A DNA stretch of 64,000 nt from Oceanobacillus profundus (GTDB taxonomy: Bacteria > Bacillota > Bacilli > Bacillales > Amphibacillaceae). The stretch lies in NCBI RefSeq assembly GCF_003515705.1, contig NZ_QWEH01000001.1:124001-188000 (forward strand). Direction: 5' to 3'. The stretch's first letter is position 1. The number at the start of each line of letters is the position of its first letter. Shown piece after piece: positions 56,326 to 64,000 of this stretch. Made by a program: the position numbers and the translations under genes. Below the pieces are notes generated by a model. That model did no database searches, was not told where the DNA came from, and saw only the letters and a program-made list of their open reading frames with translations.

Positions 56326-57234
56326 TTAGTTAAGGAAAGCCTCTTTGAAAAAAGCAAGCTGCAATTCTAATGTTAATGGGTCATTGAAATAAAATTCATG
56401 TCCATTTACTTCAAAAACATTGTCATTGGCTACTGCAGGGATGTTTTGATAAATGTCTGATTCCATAAAGGAATTGTCTGTTTCATCAAATCGGCTGAAA
56501 ATCATATAGTCACCAGCATATTCAGGAAGTACTTCTAAAGACATCGCATAATAGCCGGCCTCCTGTGCTTCTTCGGCAACTTTTTCAGGCATTTTCAAAT
56601 CCATTTCCTGATAAAGAATTTCTGTTCCGCGGCCCCAGTTGTCGCCGTAGACATAAAGCTGTTTATCGAAGTTTTCAATAACAGAAACTGTTGCATCTTC
56701 GCCAATTTCTGCGCGGATTTCTTCGCCTGCTTCCTCAGCACGTTGTTTGAAATCATTAATCCAATTTTTAGCTTCCTCTTCTTTATTTAACAGTTTACCA
56801 ATTTCCAAATGCTGTGTTAAGTAATCAACAGCTCCATATGTGAACAATACGGTTGGAGCAATTTCGTTTAACTTATCGACATTGTTGATTCCAGTAAGAC
56901 CAATGATTAAGTCAGGTTCCAACTCAAGGATCGTTTCCAGGCTCTCATCACTAACCTCTTCTACTTCAGCTAAATCTTCTTCCCACTGAGGGTTCATTTT
57001 AGCCCAAGCATCAACCCCAACAAGGTTTACATCCAAAGCCATGACATTTCCCGAGAAGGATGAAAGAACGACGACACGCTGTGGGTCAGCTGGAACTTCA
57101 ACTGGTCCATTTTCTGATTCATAGGTGATTGTATCTGAATTGTTATCTGTAGTATTATCTGTTTCTGCCCCTTCATTACTACATGCCATCAGTAGTACAA
57201 GCAGGAATGCGAATGGAATAATTAACTTTTTCAT
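56326..57234 (-). CDS. fhuD: Iron(III)-hydroxamate-binding lipoprotein (FhuD-like)
   Basis: 302 residues from the ATG at 57234, whose agaggag site lies in the frame extension to 57273. Lipobox LVLLMAC with Cys18. Type III substrate-binding fold. LYVYGDNWGRGTEILYQ closely matches the FhuD2 region that supplies Tyr, Trp and Arg for hydroxamate siderophores, and MPEKV and YAGDYMIFSR also fit. It is anchored outside the membrane and delivers ferric hydroxamates to FhuBG. Its ATG overlaps the fhuC stop by 4 bases. Confidence 0.9.
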   Translation of the reverse strand: MKKLIIPFAFLLVLLMACSNEGAETDNTTDNNSDTITYESENGPVEVPADPQRVVVLSSFSGNVMALDVNLVGVDAWAKMNPQWEEDLAEVEEVSDESLETILELEPDLIIGLTGINNVDKLNEIAPTVLFTYGAVDYLTQHLEIGKLLNKEEEAKNWINDFKQRAEEAGEEIRAEIGEDATVSVIENFDKQLYVYGDNWGRGTEILYQEMDLKMPEKVAEEAQEAGYYAMSLEVLPEYAGDYMIFSRFDETDNSFMESDIYQNIPAVANDNVFEVNGHEFYFNDPLTLELQLAFFKEAFLN

Positions 57235-58031
57235 CGTTGTTTCTCCTCTTTCATTAAGTTGTATGTGATGCACATCGGTTTTCCTGTGCGAGGGTCTTTG
57301 CCAATTTCCGCATCAATTTGGAACACTTTTTTCAATACATCATGTGTAATAACCGTTTCACAATTGCCAGATTGTACGATTTGTCCGTCCTTTAATGCGA
57401 TAATATAATCAGCAAAGCGAGCAGCCTGGTTCAGATCGTGAAGTACCATTACGATTGTTCTTTCTTGCTCCTGGTTAAGGCTTTGCAAAAGCTCTAACAC
57501 TTCAAGCTGATGTGCCATATCCAAGTAAGTTGTTGGTTCATCCAAAAAAATAATCTCTGTTTCCTGAGCAAGCGCCATCGCAATCCAGACGCGTTGTCTC
57601 TGTCCTCCAGATAACGCGTCTACCGGACGAAAGCGGTACTCTAACGTTCCTGTAACTTCGAGTGCCCATTCAATCACTTCATAGTCGCGTTTCTTTAAGC
57701 GCCCAAACCCACTTTGATAGGGGAAGCGTCCATAGGAAACAAGCTCTCCAACCGTTAAGCCATTTGTGCTTTCAGGAGTTTGTGGGAGGATGGCCATTTT
57801 TTTCGCTAGTTTTTTTGTATCTTGTTTCGAAATATCTTCACCATCCAAAATGACGGTTCCAGATTCGTGTGCAATAATTCGTGTAATCGCTTTTAACAAT
57901 GTAGACTTTCCACAGCCATTCGATCCGATGATGGTTGTGATTTTTTTATCTGGAATTTCAACACTAAGATCCTTCACAATTAAGTGTTCTCCATAACCAA
58001 TATTTATATTTTCAGTCTGTAGACGAAACAT
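57231..58031 (-). CDS. fhuC: Iron-hydroxamate ABC transporter ATP-binding protein
   Basis: 266 residues. Walker A GSNGCGKST (36-44), Q-loop ILPQTPESTNGLTVGELVSY, signature LSGGQRQRVWIAMAL, Walker B IIFLDEPTTYLDMAHQ, H-loop VLHDLNQAARFADY. FecE/FhuC group. First gene of fhuC-fhuD-fhuB-fhuG. A Fur box lies 35 bases upstream (58066-58084). Confidence 0.93.
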   Translation of the reverse strand: MFRLQTENINIGYGEHLIVKDLSVEIPDKKITTIIGSNGCGKSTLLKAITRIIAHESGTVILDGEDISKQDTKKLAKKMAILPQTPESTNGLTVGELVSYGRFPYQSGFGRLKKRDYEVIEWALEVTGTLEYRFRPVDALSGGQRQRVWIAMALAQETEIIFLDEPTTYLDMAHQLEVLELLQSLNQEQERTIVMVLHDLNQAARFADYIIALKDGQIVQSGNCETVITHDVLKKVFQIDAEIGKDPRTGKPMCITYNLMKEEKQR

Positions 58032-58065
58032 GTTAGGTCCCTCTTTTCAGGTAGCTTCGGATAGT

Positions 58066-58084
58066 GATAATGATTCTCATTATC
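58066..58084. promoter_or_regulatory. Fur box upstream of fhuC
   Basis: gataatgattctcattatc has perfect 8-base arms and matches the 19-bp Fur consensus GATAATGATAATCATTATC at 17 positions. It implies iron repression of fhuCDBG. Confidence 0.88.
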
Positions 58085-58208
58085 GAGCTAGTCTCCTAAA
58101 CTATAATTTGCATCGTTTCTTTTGTCAATACATTATTTTTACAATCATTCATGAAGGAGATTCAGATGTGTTTTTTTACATTTAATAAGAAGTTTTATCG
58201 ATTTGCTC

Positions 58209-58245
58209 TTGACAAAAATGCGTTTTCAATTGAGAATGATAATCA
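58209..58245 (+). promoter_or_regulatory. Promoter and Fur box of the ferredoxin-NADP reductase gene
   Basis: TTGACA (58209-58214), 17 bases, GAGAAT (58232-58237). The Fur-like tgagaatgataatca (58231-58245, 12 of 14 positions of TGATAATNATTATCA) covers the -10, so iron repression is expected. It is divergent from the fhu Fur box, with about 150 bases between the two sites. Confidence 0.78.
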
Positions 58246-58274
58246 GTGGAAGCTTTTTTAAGGAGTGAAAGAAA

Positions 58275-59324
58275 GTGAAACAGGATGAATTATTTGATGT
58301 GACGGTAATTGGGGGAGGGCCAGCTGGGCTATATTCAGCTTTTTATAGTGGTTTAAGGGAAATGAAGACTAAGATTATTGAATATCAGCCAGTTCTTGGC
58401 GGGAAAGTTCATGTATATCCTGAGAAAATGATTTGGGATATTGGCGGGTTAACACCGACCCCTGCAGCAAAATTTATTGATCAAATCATTGAGCAAGGTT
58501 TAACCTTTCATCCAACCGTAGTAATGAATGAGAAGATTGAATCCATCAATAAAAATGATGAAGGCATGTTCGTCTTACAAGCAGCTTCTGGGCAAATACA
58601 TTATTCGAAAACGGTAATCGTAGCTGTCGGTGGTGGAATCTTGAATCCGCAGCGACTCGATATTGAAGGCGCCGAGCGATTCGAGGTTTCGAATCTGAAT
58701 TACACGGTGAAATCACTTCAACGCTTCAAAGATAAAACGGTAATTATTTCTGGTGGAGGAAATACAGCAATTGATTGGGCCAATGAGCTGCAAAGCATTG
58801 CGAAGAATGTGTTTCTTACGTATCGAAAGGATGTCCTTTCTGGTCACGAGGCACAGGCAAGCAGGTTATTAAATGGTTCAGCAGTTTGCTACTTTAATTG
58901 TTCGATTACAAAGCTAATCGCACGTGCGAATAAGGATTTAATTGAGCATGTTGAGCTAACAAACCATGAAACGAAAGAAATTGTTTCATTGCCAATAGAT
59001 GAAGTCATTATAAATCATGGTTATGAGCGAGACACATCTCTTCTTGAGAACAGTCCAATTGATATTGAAATAGCAGAAGGTTACTACATTGCTGGAAATG
59101 CGAGCAGTGAAAGCTCCATTCCAGGACTCTATGCTGCTGGAGATATTTTGCATCATGAAGGGAAATTACATCTCATTGCAGGTGCATTCCAGGATGCTGC
59201 AAATGCTGTTAATAAGGCAAAGCAATATATTCAGCCAGGTGCAGAAAAGTTTGGTATGGTTTCTTCACACAATGAGCTTTTCAAACAGCGTAATCGTGAA
59301 ATTATTCAGAGCATGGTGCATTGA
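58275..59324 (+). CDS. Ferredoxin/flavodoxin-NADP reductase (YcgT/YumC type)
   Basis: 349 residues, thioredoxin-reductase-like fold without the CxxC. FAD motif VIGGGPAGLYSAFY (from 11), GGKVHVYPEKMIWDIGG, NADP motif VIISGGGNTAIDWA, C-terminal FAD contact LYAAGDILHHEGKLHLIAGAF. The family reduces ferredoxin or flavodoxin with NADPH; the YcgT branch is iron-starvation induced and helps release iron from siderophores. aggagtga precedes the GTG/ATG region; start taken at 58275. Fur box over its promoter and divergence from fhuCDBG support that role. Confidence 0.9.
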   Translation: MKQDELFDVTVIGGGPAGLYSAFYSGLREMKTKIIEYQPVLGGKVHVYPEKMIWDIGGLTPTPAAKFIDQIIEQGLTFHPTVVMNEKIESINKNDEGMFVLQAASGQIHYSKTVIVAVGGGILNPQRLDIEGAERFEVSNLNYTVKSLQRFKDKTVIISGGGNTAIDWANELQSIAKNVFLTYRKDVLSGHEAQASRLLNGSAVCYFNCSITKLIARANKDLIEHVELTNHETKEIVSLPIDEVIINHGYERDTSLLENSPIDIEIAEGYYIAGNASSESSIPGLYAAGDILHHEGKLHLIAGAFQDAANAVNKAKQYIQPGAEKFGMVSSHNELFKQRNREIIQSMVH

Positions 59325-59402
59325 TAGAAAATGAGCAATCCTTTATATTTCATTAATATCAGTGTTTGTAAATATACAAATGTCTAAAGTAATGTGCAAT
59401 AT

Positions 59403-59436
59403 AAAACCGATTCTTTCCATTTGAAGAATCGGTTTT
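59403..59436 (+). terminator. Terminator of the reductase gene
   Basis: aaaaccgattctt (59403-59415) pairs with aagaatcggtttt (59424-59436); T-rich afterwards. Confidence 0.85.
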
Positions 59437-59521
59437 ATATGTTTTGTACATAGAAGTCAGCTGTAGAGCGAGACAGATCTACGTACACCAAATAGGATAT
59501 AGAAGACAGTTGAACACATAT

Positions 59522-59549
59522 AAGAGCCGTTACAGTAGTAACGGCTCTT
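59522..59549 (-). terminator. Perfect hairpin downstream of the lipoprotein gene
   Basis: aagagccgttac (59522-59533) pairs with gtaacggctctt (59538-59549), 4-base loop. It is about 85 bases after the lipoprotein stop. No long T tract on either side. Confidence 0.55.
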
Positions 59550-59635
59550 CGCATTCAAATCCTAACGTCTAGAAACTTCAGAGATGTATAATTCGTCTAC
59601 AGTTTATATCGACAATGTCAAACAGTCGATACGTT

Positions 59636-59833
59636 TTATTCTTGTCCTTCTTCTTCTTCTCCCTCTTCTGCATCTGGCTCACCTGAATCATCTTGCTCAG
59701 CTGGCTCTTCAGTTGTAGGCTCCCCACTTGCAGGTTCTTCAGGATTTTCCTCATCCTCTGATGCACATCCAAATAATAAAGCTGTGGAAAGCATCGCTGA
59801 CATCGTTACGAAAGTTAATTTTTTCAATTTCAA
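59636..59833 (-). CDS. Small lipoprotein with acidic Glu/Pro-rich tail
   Basis: 65 residues from the TTG at 59833, 6 bases after gaggtg; two codons further up (ATG/GTG at 59839-59842) overlap that site. Signal peptide with lipobox ALLFGC (Cys about 23), then a disordered tail of Glu, Pro, Asp, Ser and Gln (SEDEENPEEPASGEPTTEEP). Function unknown; it may act as an acidic surface coat. Single gene. Confidence 0.7.
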   Translation of the reverse strand: MKLKKLTFVTMSAMLSTALLFGCASEDEENPEEPASGEPTTEEPAEQDDSGEPDAEEGEEEEGQE

Positions 59834-59849
59834 CGTCATCACCTCTTCA

Positions 59850-60140
59850 GAAAAATTTGATTCTACTACAGTATAGATGAAAAATATTTATGTATTATTA
59901 ATCCAGTGTTAAAATATTTAAATAAATCAAACTATTGGTAATGCTTATTAACTACATTTATATAAATGGTCATTCCTTTGTTGGGGAGGTGAACAGATTA
60001 TATGAGTAAAAAGACTTAAAGTGATTTATTTGCAGAAGTATACACTGTAAATTAGGTAGGGTTATCAATTTCTTCTTGTTCATTCTTTCAATATCACAAG
60101 AGATGTATTCTTTATAACGGTGAAATACTGTGTTGTTGGA
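59850..60140. other. Intergenic stretch, no intact gene
   Basis: Contains ttggggaggtg and an ATG at 60001 reading MSKKT, stop, then SDLFAEVYTVN, stop. This may be the remains of a small gene but is too short to assign. Otherwise AT-rich. Confidence 0.35.
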
Positions 60141-60479
60141 TTATGGATGGATATATACATTTGTTCCGATGGAAACCATGGATGAAAGCTCTGTCACATC
60201 CTCGTTATACATTCGAACACAACCATGTGATACAGCTTTTCCTATAGAAGAAGGGTCATTTGTACCGTGGATTCCATAATGCGGCTTGGATAAACCCATC
60301 CATAATACACCGAAGGGTCCACCTGGGTTAACTTCTTTATTAACGATGATGTAATTTCCAGTCGGTGTCGGTGTTAAAATTTTGCCAACCGCAATTGGAT
60401 ATGTCTTCAACAACATACTAGCATCGTACAACTTGAGTTGCCGGTTATCCACCGATATATCAATCCATTTTACCAACAA
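60141..60479 (-). CDS. L,D-transpeptidase (YkuD domain), short form
   Basis: 112 residues. The YkuD core is [14 protein letters not shown] and [14 protein letters not shown], with catalytic His and Cys. It makes 3-3 peptidoglycan cross-links or links proteins to the wall. No signal peptide or LysM domain, unlike longer YkuD proteins. The TTG at 60479 is 6 bases after aggag; the TTG at 60485 is too close. Confidence 0.88.
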   Translation of the reverse strand: MLVKWIDISVDNRQLKLYDASMLLKTYPIAVGKILTPTPTGNYIIVNKEVNPGGPFGVLWMGLSKPHYGIHGTNDPSSIGKAVSHGCVRMYNEDVTELSSMVSIGTNVYIHP

Positions 60480-60630
60480 TATCAACTCCTGCTTTTAATT
60501 TACTTTAAGTATATGGGATTAAGCCTACTTGTGTTCATAAACGTTATCTTTCCATGGATTTTTATGAATCTTAAGGACTTCTAAATGATATAATGAAGCT
60601 ACAAATTTATATAAAAAACGTGAATATGTA

Positions 60631-61374
60631 ATGTGGAAAATGGAAGGGGATGAAACTATTTCAACCGAGAAAGAAAACGTAATCGTAGATGATATCATGC
60701 GGCAGATCGCCAATCAGACATTAAAACCTGGGACCAAGCTGCCTTCGGAATATGTACTTGTAGAAAAGTACCGAGTTCCAAGAATGACAGTACGAAATGC
60801 ATTGATGAAATTAGAAGAGCAAGGAATTGTCTATTCTAAGCAAGGGAAAGGGCGCTATTTAAAAGAAGAATCAAAGCATATTGATTTGCATTTAACAGGT
60901 AAAATCAGCTTTACGGATAAAATGAAGCAACTAGGCTATGATCTAACAACCAAGAATGTTTATTGCGAAGAAATCCCCTTTGATGCAAAAATCTATCGGA
61001 TTTTACAGGCAGTGGAGGGAGATACGATTTTTAAAATTGGTAGATTACGTTATATAAACGGCGAACCAGTTGCGATACATAACTCCTTTGTCAGTGAAAC
61101 GAACTTCCCAGTTATCGGGAAAGATGGACCGGCAATTGAATCCATGTTTGCTTATTATCGACAGCTTGGATACGAGGAGTTCTCAAGTAATAAAACATTG
61201 CTTAGCACAACTTTTCCGACTGTCTTTGAGCAAGAATTGCTAGCCTGCAAAAGCATGGTTCCACTCATTGTCGTCGAAAGCAATTGTATCGATGGAAAAT
61301 CTGAAAAATTATTAGAATATACAAAGATTTTATATCGAAGTGATAAATTTCAGTATGATATAACAATGGATTAA
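60631..61374 (+). CDS. phnF: GntR/HutC family regulator with UTRA domain (PhnF-like)
   Basis: 247 residues. N-terminal winged helix (about 18-80: LPSEYVLVEKYRVPRMTVRN and ALMKLEEQGIVYSKQGKG) and UTRA ligand domain (about 95-240). It precedes phnG-phnH-phnI-phnJ, the usual place of PhnF, a phosphonate/phosphate-starvation regulator. TATAAT at 60589-60594. Start uncertain: the first ATG has no clear site. A terminator separates it from phnG, so phnG has its own promoter or read-through is regulated. Confidence 0.82.
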   Translation: MWKMEGDETISTEKENVIVDDIMRQIANQTLKPGTKLPSEYVLVEKYRVPRMTVRNALMKLEEQGIVYSKQGKGRYLKEESKHIDLHLTGKISFTDKMKQLGYDLTTKNVYCEEIPFDAKIYRILQAVEGDTIFKIGRLRYINGEPVAIHNSFVSETNFPVIGKDGPAIESMFAYYRQLGYEEFSSNKTLLSTTFPTVFEQELLACKSMVPLIVVESNCIDGKSEKLLEYTKILYRSDKFQYDITMD

Positions 61375-61416
61375 ACAGGTAATGAATCTAATAATGGATT
61401 CCTTACCTGTTTTTTA
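61375..61416 (+). terminator. Terminator between phnF and phnG
   Basis: aacaggtaatgaatc pairs with gattccttacctgtt with one mismatch and is followed by ttttt (to about 61416). Confidence 0.8.
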
Positions 61417-61509
61417 TGTTAAAAATATTTACAAAAACAATACATTCTCTTAATACACAACAACTTGGCGACAAGTTAAGCTTGATTTGTGAAGGAGGTC
61501 GTACCGAAT

Positions 61510-61932
61510 ATGAAAAGACGTAGAAGAACAGAAATTCTTATTCAAGGTGATCCTGCATTAGCAAAAAAACTTGCAGAATCCATTATAGCTATTTATGACT
61601 ATCGTGAAATTATTGCTCCACAGCAAGGGCTGACAATGGTTAAAATGCGTGAGTCAGCAAAGAATTCCCTGTTTTATATGGGAGAGGTCCTAGTAACCGA
61701 ATCAAAAGCAGAAATCAAAAACTGCATTGGGATTGGTATAGTTGTTGGGATGAAAAACGAGCTTGCTAGAAACCTAGCGATAATTGACGCGGCATACAAA
61801 GCGAACCTCCCAGAAACAGTTGCATGGGAAGCAGAGCTGGCAGTAGCAGAAAGGCAGATTATTCAAAAACGAGCAAAAGACCAGGCGAAGCTATTTGAAA
61901 CAAAGGTAGACTTCCAGACGATGGATGTTTAA
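61510..61932 (+). CDS. phnG: Phosphonate C-P lyase core subunit PhnG
   Basis: 140 residues from the ATG at 61510, 11 bases after ggaggtc; the GTG at 61489 precedes that site. PhnG marks are VKMRESAKNSLFYMGEVLVT and IGIGIVVGMKNELARNLAII. Part of the PhnGHIJ core complex that transfers methylphosphonate to ATP. The next gene, phnH, is 340 bases away, an unusually large gap filled by tandem repeats. Confidence 0.93.
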   Translation: MKRRRRTEILIQGDPALAKKLAESIIAIYDYREIIAPQQGLTMVKMRESAKNSLFYMGEVLVTESKAEIKNCIGIGIVVGMKNELARNLAIIDAAYKANLPETVAWEAELAVAERQIIQKRAKDQAKLFETKVDFQTMDV

Positions 61933-61966
61933 GAGAATGTCTATACATATTTTTAGAGCTTAAACA

Positions 61967-62190
61967 TCAATCATGAGGATACTGAGAGCCTGAATCGGGA
62001 GAAATCGAAAAGATTCGATCACTTATAAAGCGTATGAGCGTCCGAACGGGAGAAAATTGAATGGGTTCGGTCACTCATGAAGCGTATGATCGCCCGAACG
62101 GGAGAAGGTCGAATCGTTTAGGTCACTCATAAAGTTGATGACTGTCCAAACGGGAGAAAATCGAATAAATTTGGTCACTCACAAATTCGA
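61967..62190. repeat. Tandem repeat of a 52-bp unit between phnG and phnH
   Basis: Units start at cgggaga: 61996, 62047, 62099 and 62151 (spacings 51, 52, 52), with a partial unit before the first. Each holds ttcggtcactcat and gtatgagcgtccgaa-like segments. ccgaac and gttcgg within a unit can pair, so each copy may form a hairpin. No ORF. 62191-62271 is AT-rich and holds the phnH ribosome binding site. Confidence 0.85.
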
Positions 62191-62271
62191 ATACTAGAGA
62201 TATTTAATTACTTAAATACAATTATCAAAGCTTTTATTTCCTTTTCATTAAAGTCAGACAGGAGAGATACG

Positions 62272-62871
62272 ATGGCTATTGATCACGTGCACGATTTGCA
62301 GTTTGTCTACAAAAAAATATTGGATAGTATGTCACGGCCAGGAAAAATTGCATCGCTTCAAACGTTGGCAGGCCGCAATGATTACAATCTGCAAATGCTT
62401 GATGCAACGTTACTTACAATTATGACCCTTCTCGATCGAGAGGTGACATTTCATGTACTTATGGACAACGGACAAAACTTACCCGAAAAAATTTCGGAAT
62501 ATACATTAGCAACCCATACAACAATCGATAAAGCAGACTTTGTCATCGTTCTAAAAGGAACACCAGAGACAGCAATTACCAATGCGATGGCGCAATGTAA
62601 GAAAGGGAGCTTAATTGATCCACATGCATCGGCTACTTGGATCATCGAAAGCGCATTTAGCGACGTACATGAAGGCGAGCTTATGTTAACAGGCCCTGGA
62701 ATAAAAGATCAAACGAAGCTGCAAACAGCGCTCACACCAGCTGTGTGGCAGGCGAGAAATGTCTGTGTGGCGGAATATCCATTAGGAATTGATTTGATGT
62801 TGACAGATGAAGGTTTACAGGTTGTTTGCATACCTCGGACAACGAAGGTCGACATGATGGAGGTGGAATAG
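62272..62871 (+). CDS. phnH: Phosphonate C-P lyase core subunit PhnH
   Basis: 199 residues, the family length. DHVHDLQFVYKKILDSMSRP and GKIASLQ form the typical start, and LLTIMTLLDREVTFHVL, GSLIDPHASATWI and MLTGPGIKD follow. caggagaga precedes the ATG. Structural subunit of the PhnGHIJ complex. Ends directly before phnI with no gap. Confidence 0.95.
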   Translation: MAIDHVHDLQFVYKKILDSMSRPGKIASLQTLAGRNDYNLQMLDATLLTIMTLLDREVTFHVLMDNGQNLPEKISEYTLATHTTIDKADFVIVLKGTPETAITNAMAQCKKGSLIDPHASATWIIESAFSDVHEGELMLTGPGIKDQTKLQTALTPAVWQARNVCVAEYPLGIDLMLTDEGLQVVCIPRTTKVDMMEVE

Positions 62872-63987
62872 ATGGGTTATGTTGCAGTAAAGGGTGGAAC
62901 GAAGGCGATTGATGCTTCCATCGAGCGTCTAACATTTGAACGGTTGAAGAATCAGGAAATCATTGAAATTGAGACAATCATGGCTACAATGAAAAGTCTG
63001 ATTGACCAAATTATGTCAGAGAGCAGTTTGTATTCCCCGTATTTGGCAGCACTTGCTATTAAACAAGCAGAGGGAAGCATGGAAGAAGCTGTCTTTTTAA
63101 TGCGAGCACATCGCTCGACATTACCTAGACTCTATTACAGTCAAGCAGTTGAATCCGAAACAATGCTTGTGGAACGACGGATCTCTGCTAGTTTTAAAGA
63201 TATTCCTGGTGGGCAGATCCTTGGCGCGACAAAGGATTACACGCATCGTTTACTAGACTTTGAGCTACTGGAGGAAGACCCTGCAGAAAATGAAGCGTGG
63301 CTATCCAACTATCAAAAAGCATCAGAAGCAGTAAAAGCATCCGATGAGTTAGAATTTTTTCCGAAAGTAGTAGATTACTTGCGGGAAGAGGGCTTATTTG
63401 AAAACTACGAAAGAGATAATACAGATCCAGTCGATATTACGAAGCAAAGCATAGCGTTTCCGGCTTCACGAAGTGCTCGTTTGCAAGTGTTAACGAGAGG
63501 ACAGACAGGTGCAGTGACAGCATTGGGCTATGCTTCGCTGCGAGGATATGGGCAAGTCCATCCAACTGTTGGAGAAGTGCGTGTTGGCAGCTTGCCGATC
63601 TATGTTGCACATCCAAATGAAGGTGAGCAGGATGAGGAGGATGCATTCTACATCGGTGAAATCCAAGTAACCGAGGTCGAGTCGTTTGTTCCGGTTACAA
63701 AAAAGAACGACGCGAATGAGCAGGAACTGGAATTTGAAATAGGCTACGGTATTTGCTACGGCCAAAATGAAACAAAGGCAATAGCGATGAGTATTTTAGA
63801 TCAATGCCTGGAGCATCCAGAATCCAGTTTTCCGACACACGATGAAGAATTTGTTTTATTACATATTGATTCGGTGGAAGCTACAGGATTTATATCGCAT
63901 TTAAAATTGCCGCATTATGTTACATTCCAATCGAAATTGGATAGTATCCGTAACGTCAAGAAAGGGGGACATACAGATGAAAACTAA
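62872..63987 (+). CDS. phnI: Phosphonate C-P lyase core subunit PhnI
   Basis: 371 residues. The start MGYVAVKGGTKAIDASIERL is diagnostic. PhnI is the nucleosidase that, with PhnGHL, attaches phosphonate to the ribose of ATP. Its ribosome binding site ggaggtgg lies inside the phnH end and its stop overlaps phnJ, so translation is coupled. Confidence 0.96.
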   Translation: MGYVAVKGGTKAIDASIERLTFERLKNQEIIEIETIMATMKSLIDQIMSESSLYSPYLAALAIKQAEGSMEEAVFLMRAHRSTLPRLYYSQAVESETMLVERRISASFKDIPGGQILGATKDYTHRLLDFELLEEDPAENEAWLSNYQKASEAVKASDELEFFPKVVDYLREEGLFENYERDNTDPVDITKQSIAFPASRSARLQVLTRGQTGAVTALGYASLRGYGQVHPTVGEVRVGSLPIYVAHPNEGEQDEEDAFYIGEIQVTEVESFVPVTKKNDANEQELEFEIGYGICYGQNETKAIAMSILDQCLEHPESSFPTHDEEFVLLHIDSVEATGFISHLKLPHYVTFQSKLDSIRNVKKGGHTDEN

Positions 63988-64000
63988 ATCCCATTTTGCA
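63977..64000 (+). CDS. phnJ: Start of phnJ (C-P lyase radical SAM subunit), cut by window edge
   Basis: The ATG at 63977 overlaps the phnI end by 11 bases, with aaaggggga 6 bases upstream. Only MKTKSHFA is visible, so the identity rests on gene order. Confidence 0.7.

Noticed and set aside
60001-60054. MSKKT-stop frame with a good ribosome binding site
   Set aside because: Only 5 codons before a stop and 11 after; too short to call a pseudogene with confidence.
61996-62190. Possible CRISPR array in the phn gap
   Set aside because: The whole 52-bp unit is repeated, so there are no conserved-repeat/variable-spacer blocks.

Overview
The window comes from a low-GC Gram-positive bacterium of the Bacillaceae. 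The evidence is strong GGAGG-type ribosome binding sites, frequent TTG and GTG starts, and families typical of Bacillus relatives: a Bce-type peptide-antibiotic module, PerR, Fur, CcpA and BceR type operators, HPr kinase, YvrJ/DUF1659/DUF2922, YqcI/YcgG and YeeI-like YebC. The gene mix suggests a halotolerant genus near Oceanobacillus or Virgibacillus, but that is inference. No rRNA, tRNA, CRISPR array or intact transposase was seen.

Layout. 1-5.7 kb is an aryl-beta-glucoside locus: two GH1 6-phospho-beta-glucosidases (the first cut by the window edge), a divergent RpiR regulator, a GH4 6-phospho-beta-glucosidase, a Cof-type HAD phosphatase and a 26-codon remnant of a second HAD gene. 5.8-8.1 kb is ahpC-ahpF with a PerR-like box; 8.3-11.5 kb is a SNF2/SWIM helicase. 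11.5-15.7 kb is a decay zone: an interrupted small membrane-protein gene, a secreted acidic-repeat protein, a broken dihydrofolate-reductase-like gene, an intact CorC/CNNM protein, a broken O6-methylguanine-DNA methyltransferase fragment and a structured GC-rich intergenic element. 15.8-17.2 kb is a TetR regulator with a paired SMR efflux system and two matching operators. 17.3-19.3 kb holds a solitary HprK-like protein and a TerC protein whose leader carries five tandem 41-bp repeats. 19.5-25.7 kb has a D-Ala-D-Ala carboxypeptidase, DUF4188/PadR, an NCS1 permease, a cell-wall amidase and YxcD-type genes. 25.8-29.8 kb is cstA with a LytS/LytT-type two-component pair, resembling pyruvate-sensing systems. 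30-37 kb ends in a complete bceRS-bceAB-like module with a BceR-type operator overlapping the bceS stop codon.

37-50 kb carries a YqcI/YcgG protein, a methyltransferase/GNAT cluster, a 786-residue polyprenyl synthetase with a large extra N-terminal half, gamma-glutamyltransferase and lactate permease genes, BrnQ and the DUF1659-DUF2922-YvrJ trio. 50-54 kb has GNAT, AAA ATPase, an alpha-CTD-like protein, YebC and MFS genes. 54-59.3 kb is an iron-hydroxamate ABC importer (fhuCDBG order) divergent from a YcgT-like ferredoxin-NADP reductase, with Fur boxes on both sides. 59.6-64 kb has a lipoprotein, an L,D-transpeptidase, and phnF-phnG-phnH-phnI-phnJ, the start of a C-P lyase operon in which a block of 52-bp tandem repeats separates phnG from phnH.

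Most interesting: the polyprenyl synthetase fusion, whose N-terminal half has its own pair of Asp-rich motifs; the HprK paralogue lacking a Mg-ligand glutamate; the two unrelated tandem-repeat blocks; the secreted protein with three 12-residue acidic repeats; and the cluster of gene remnants.
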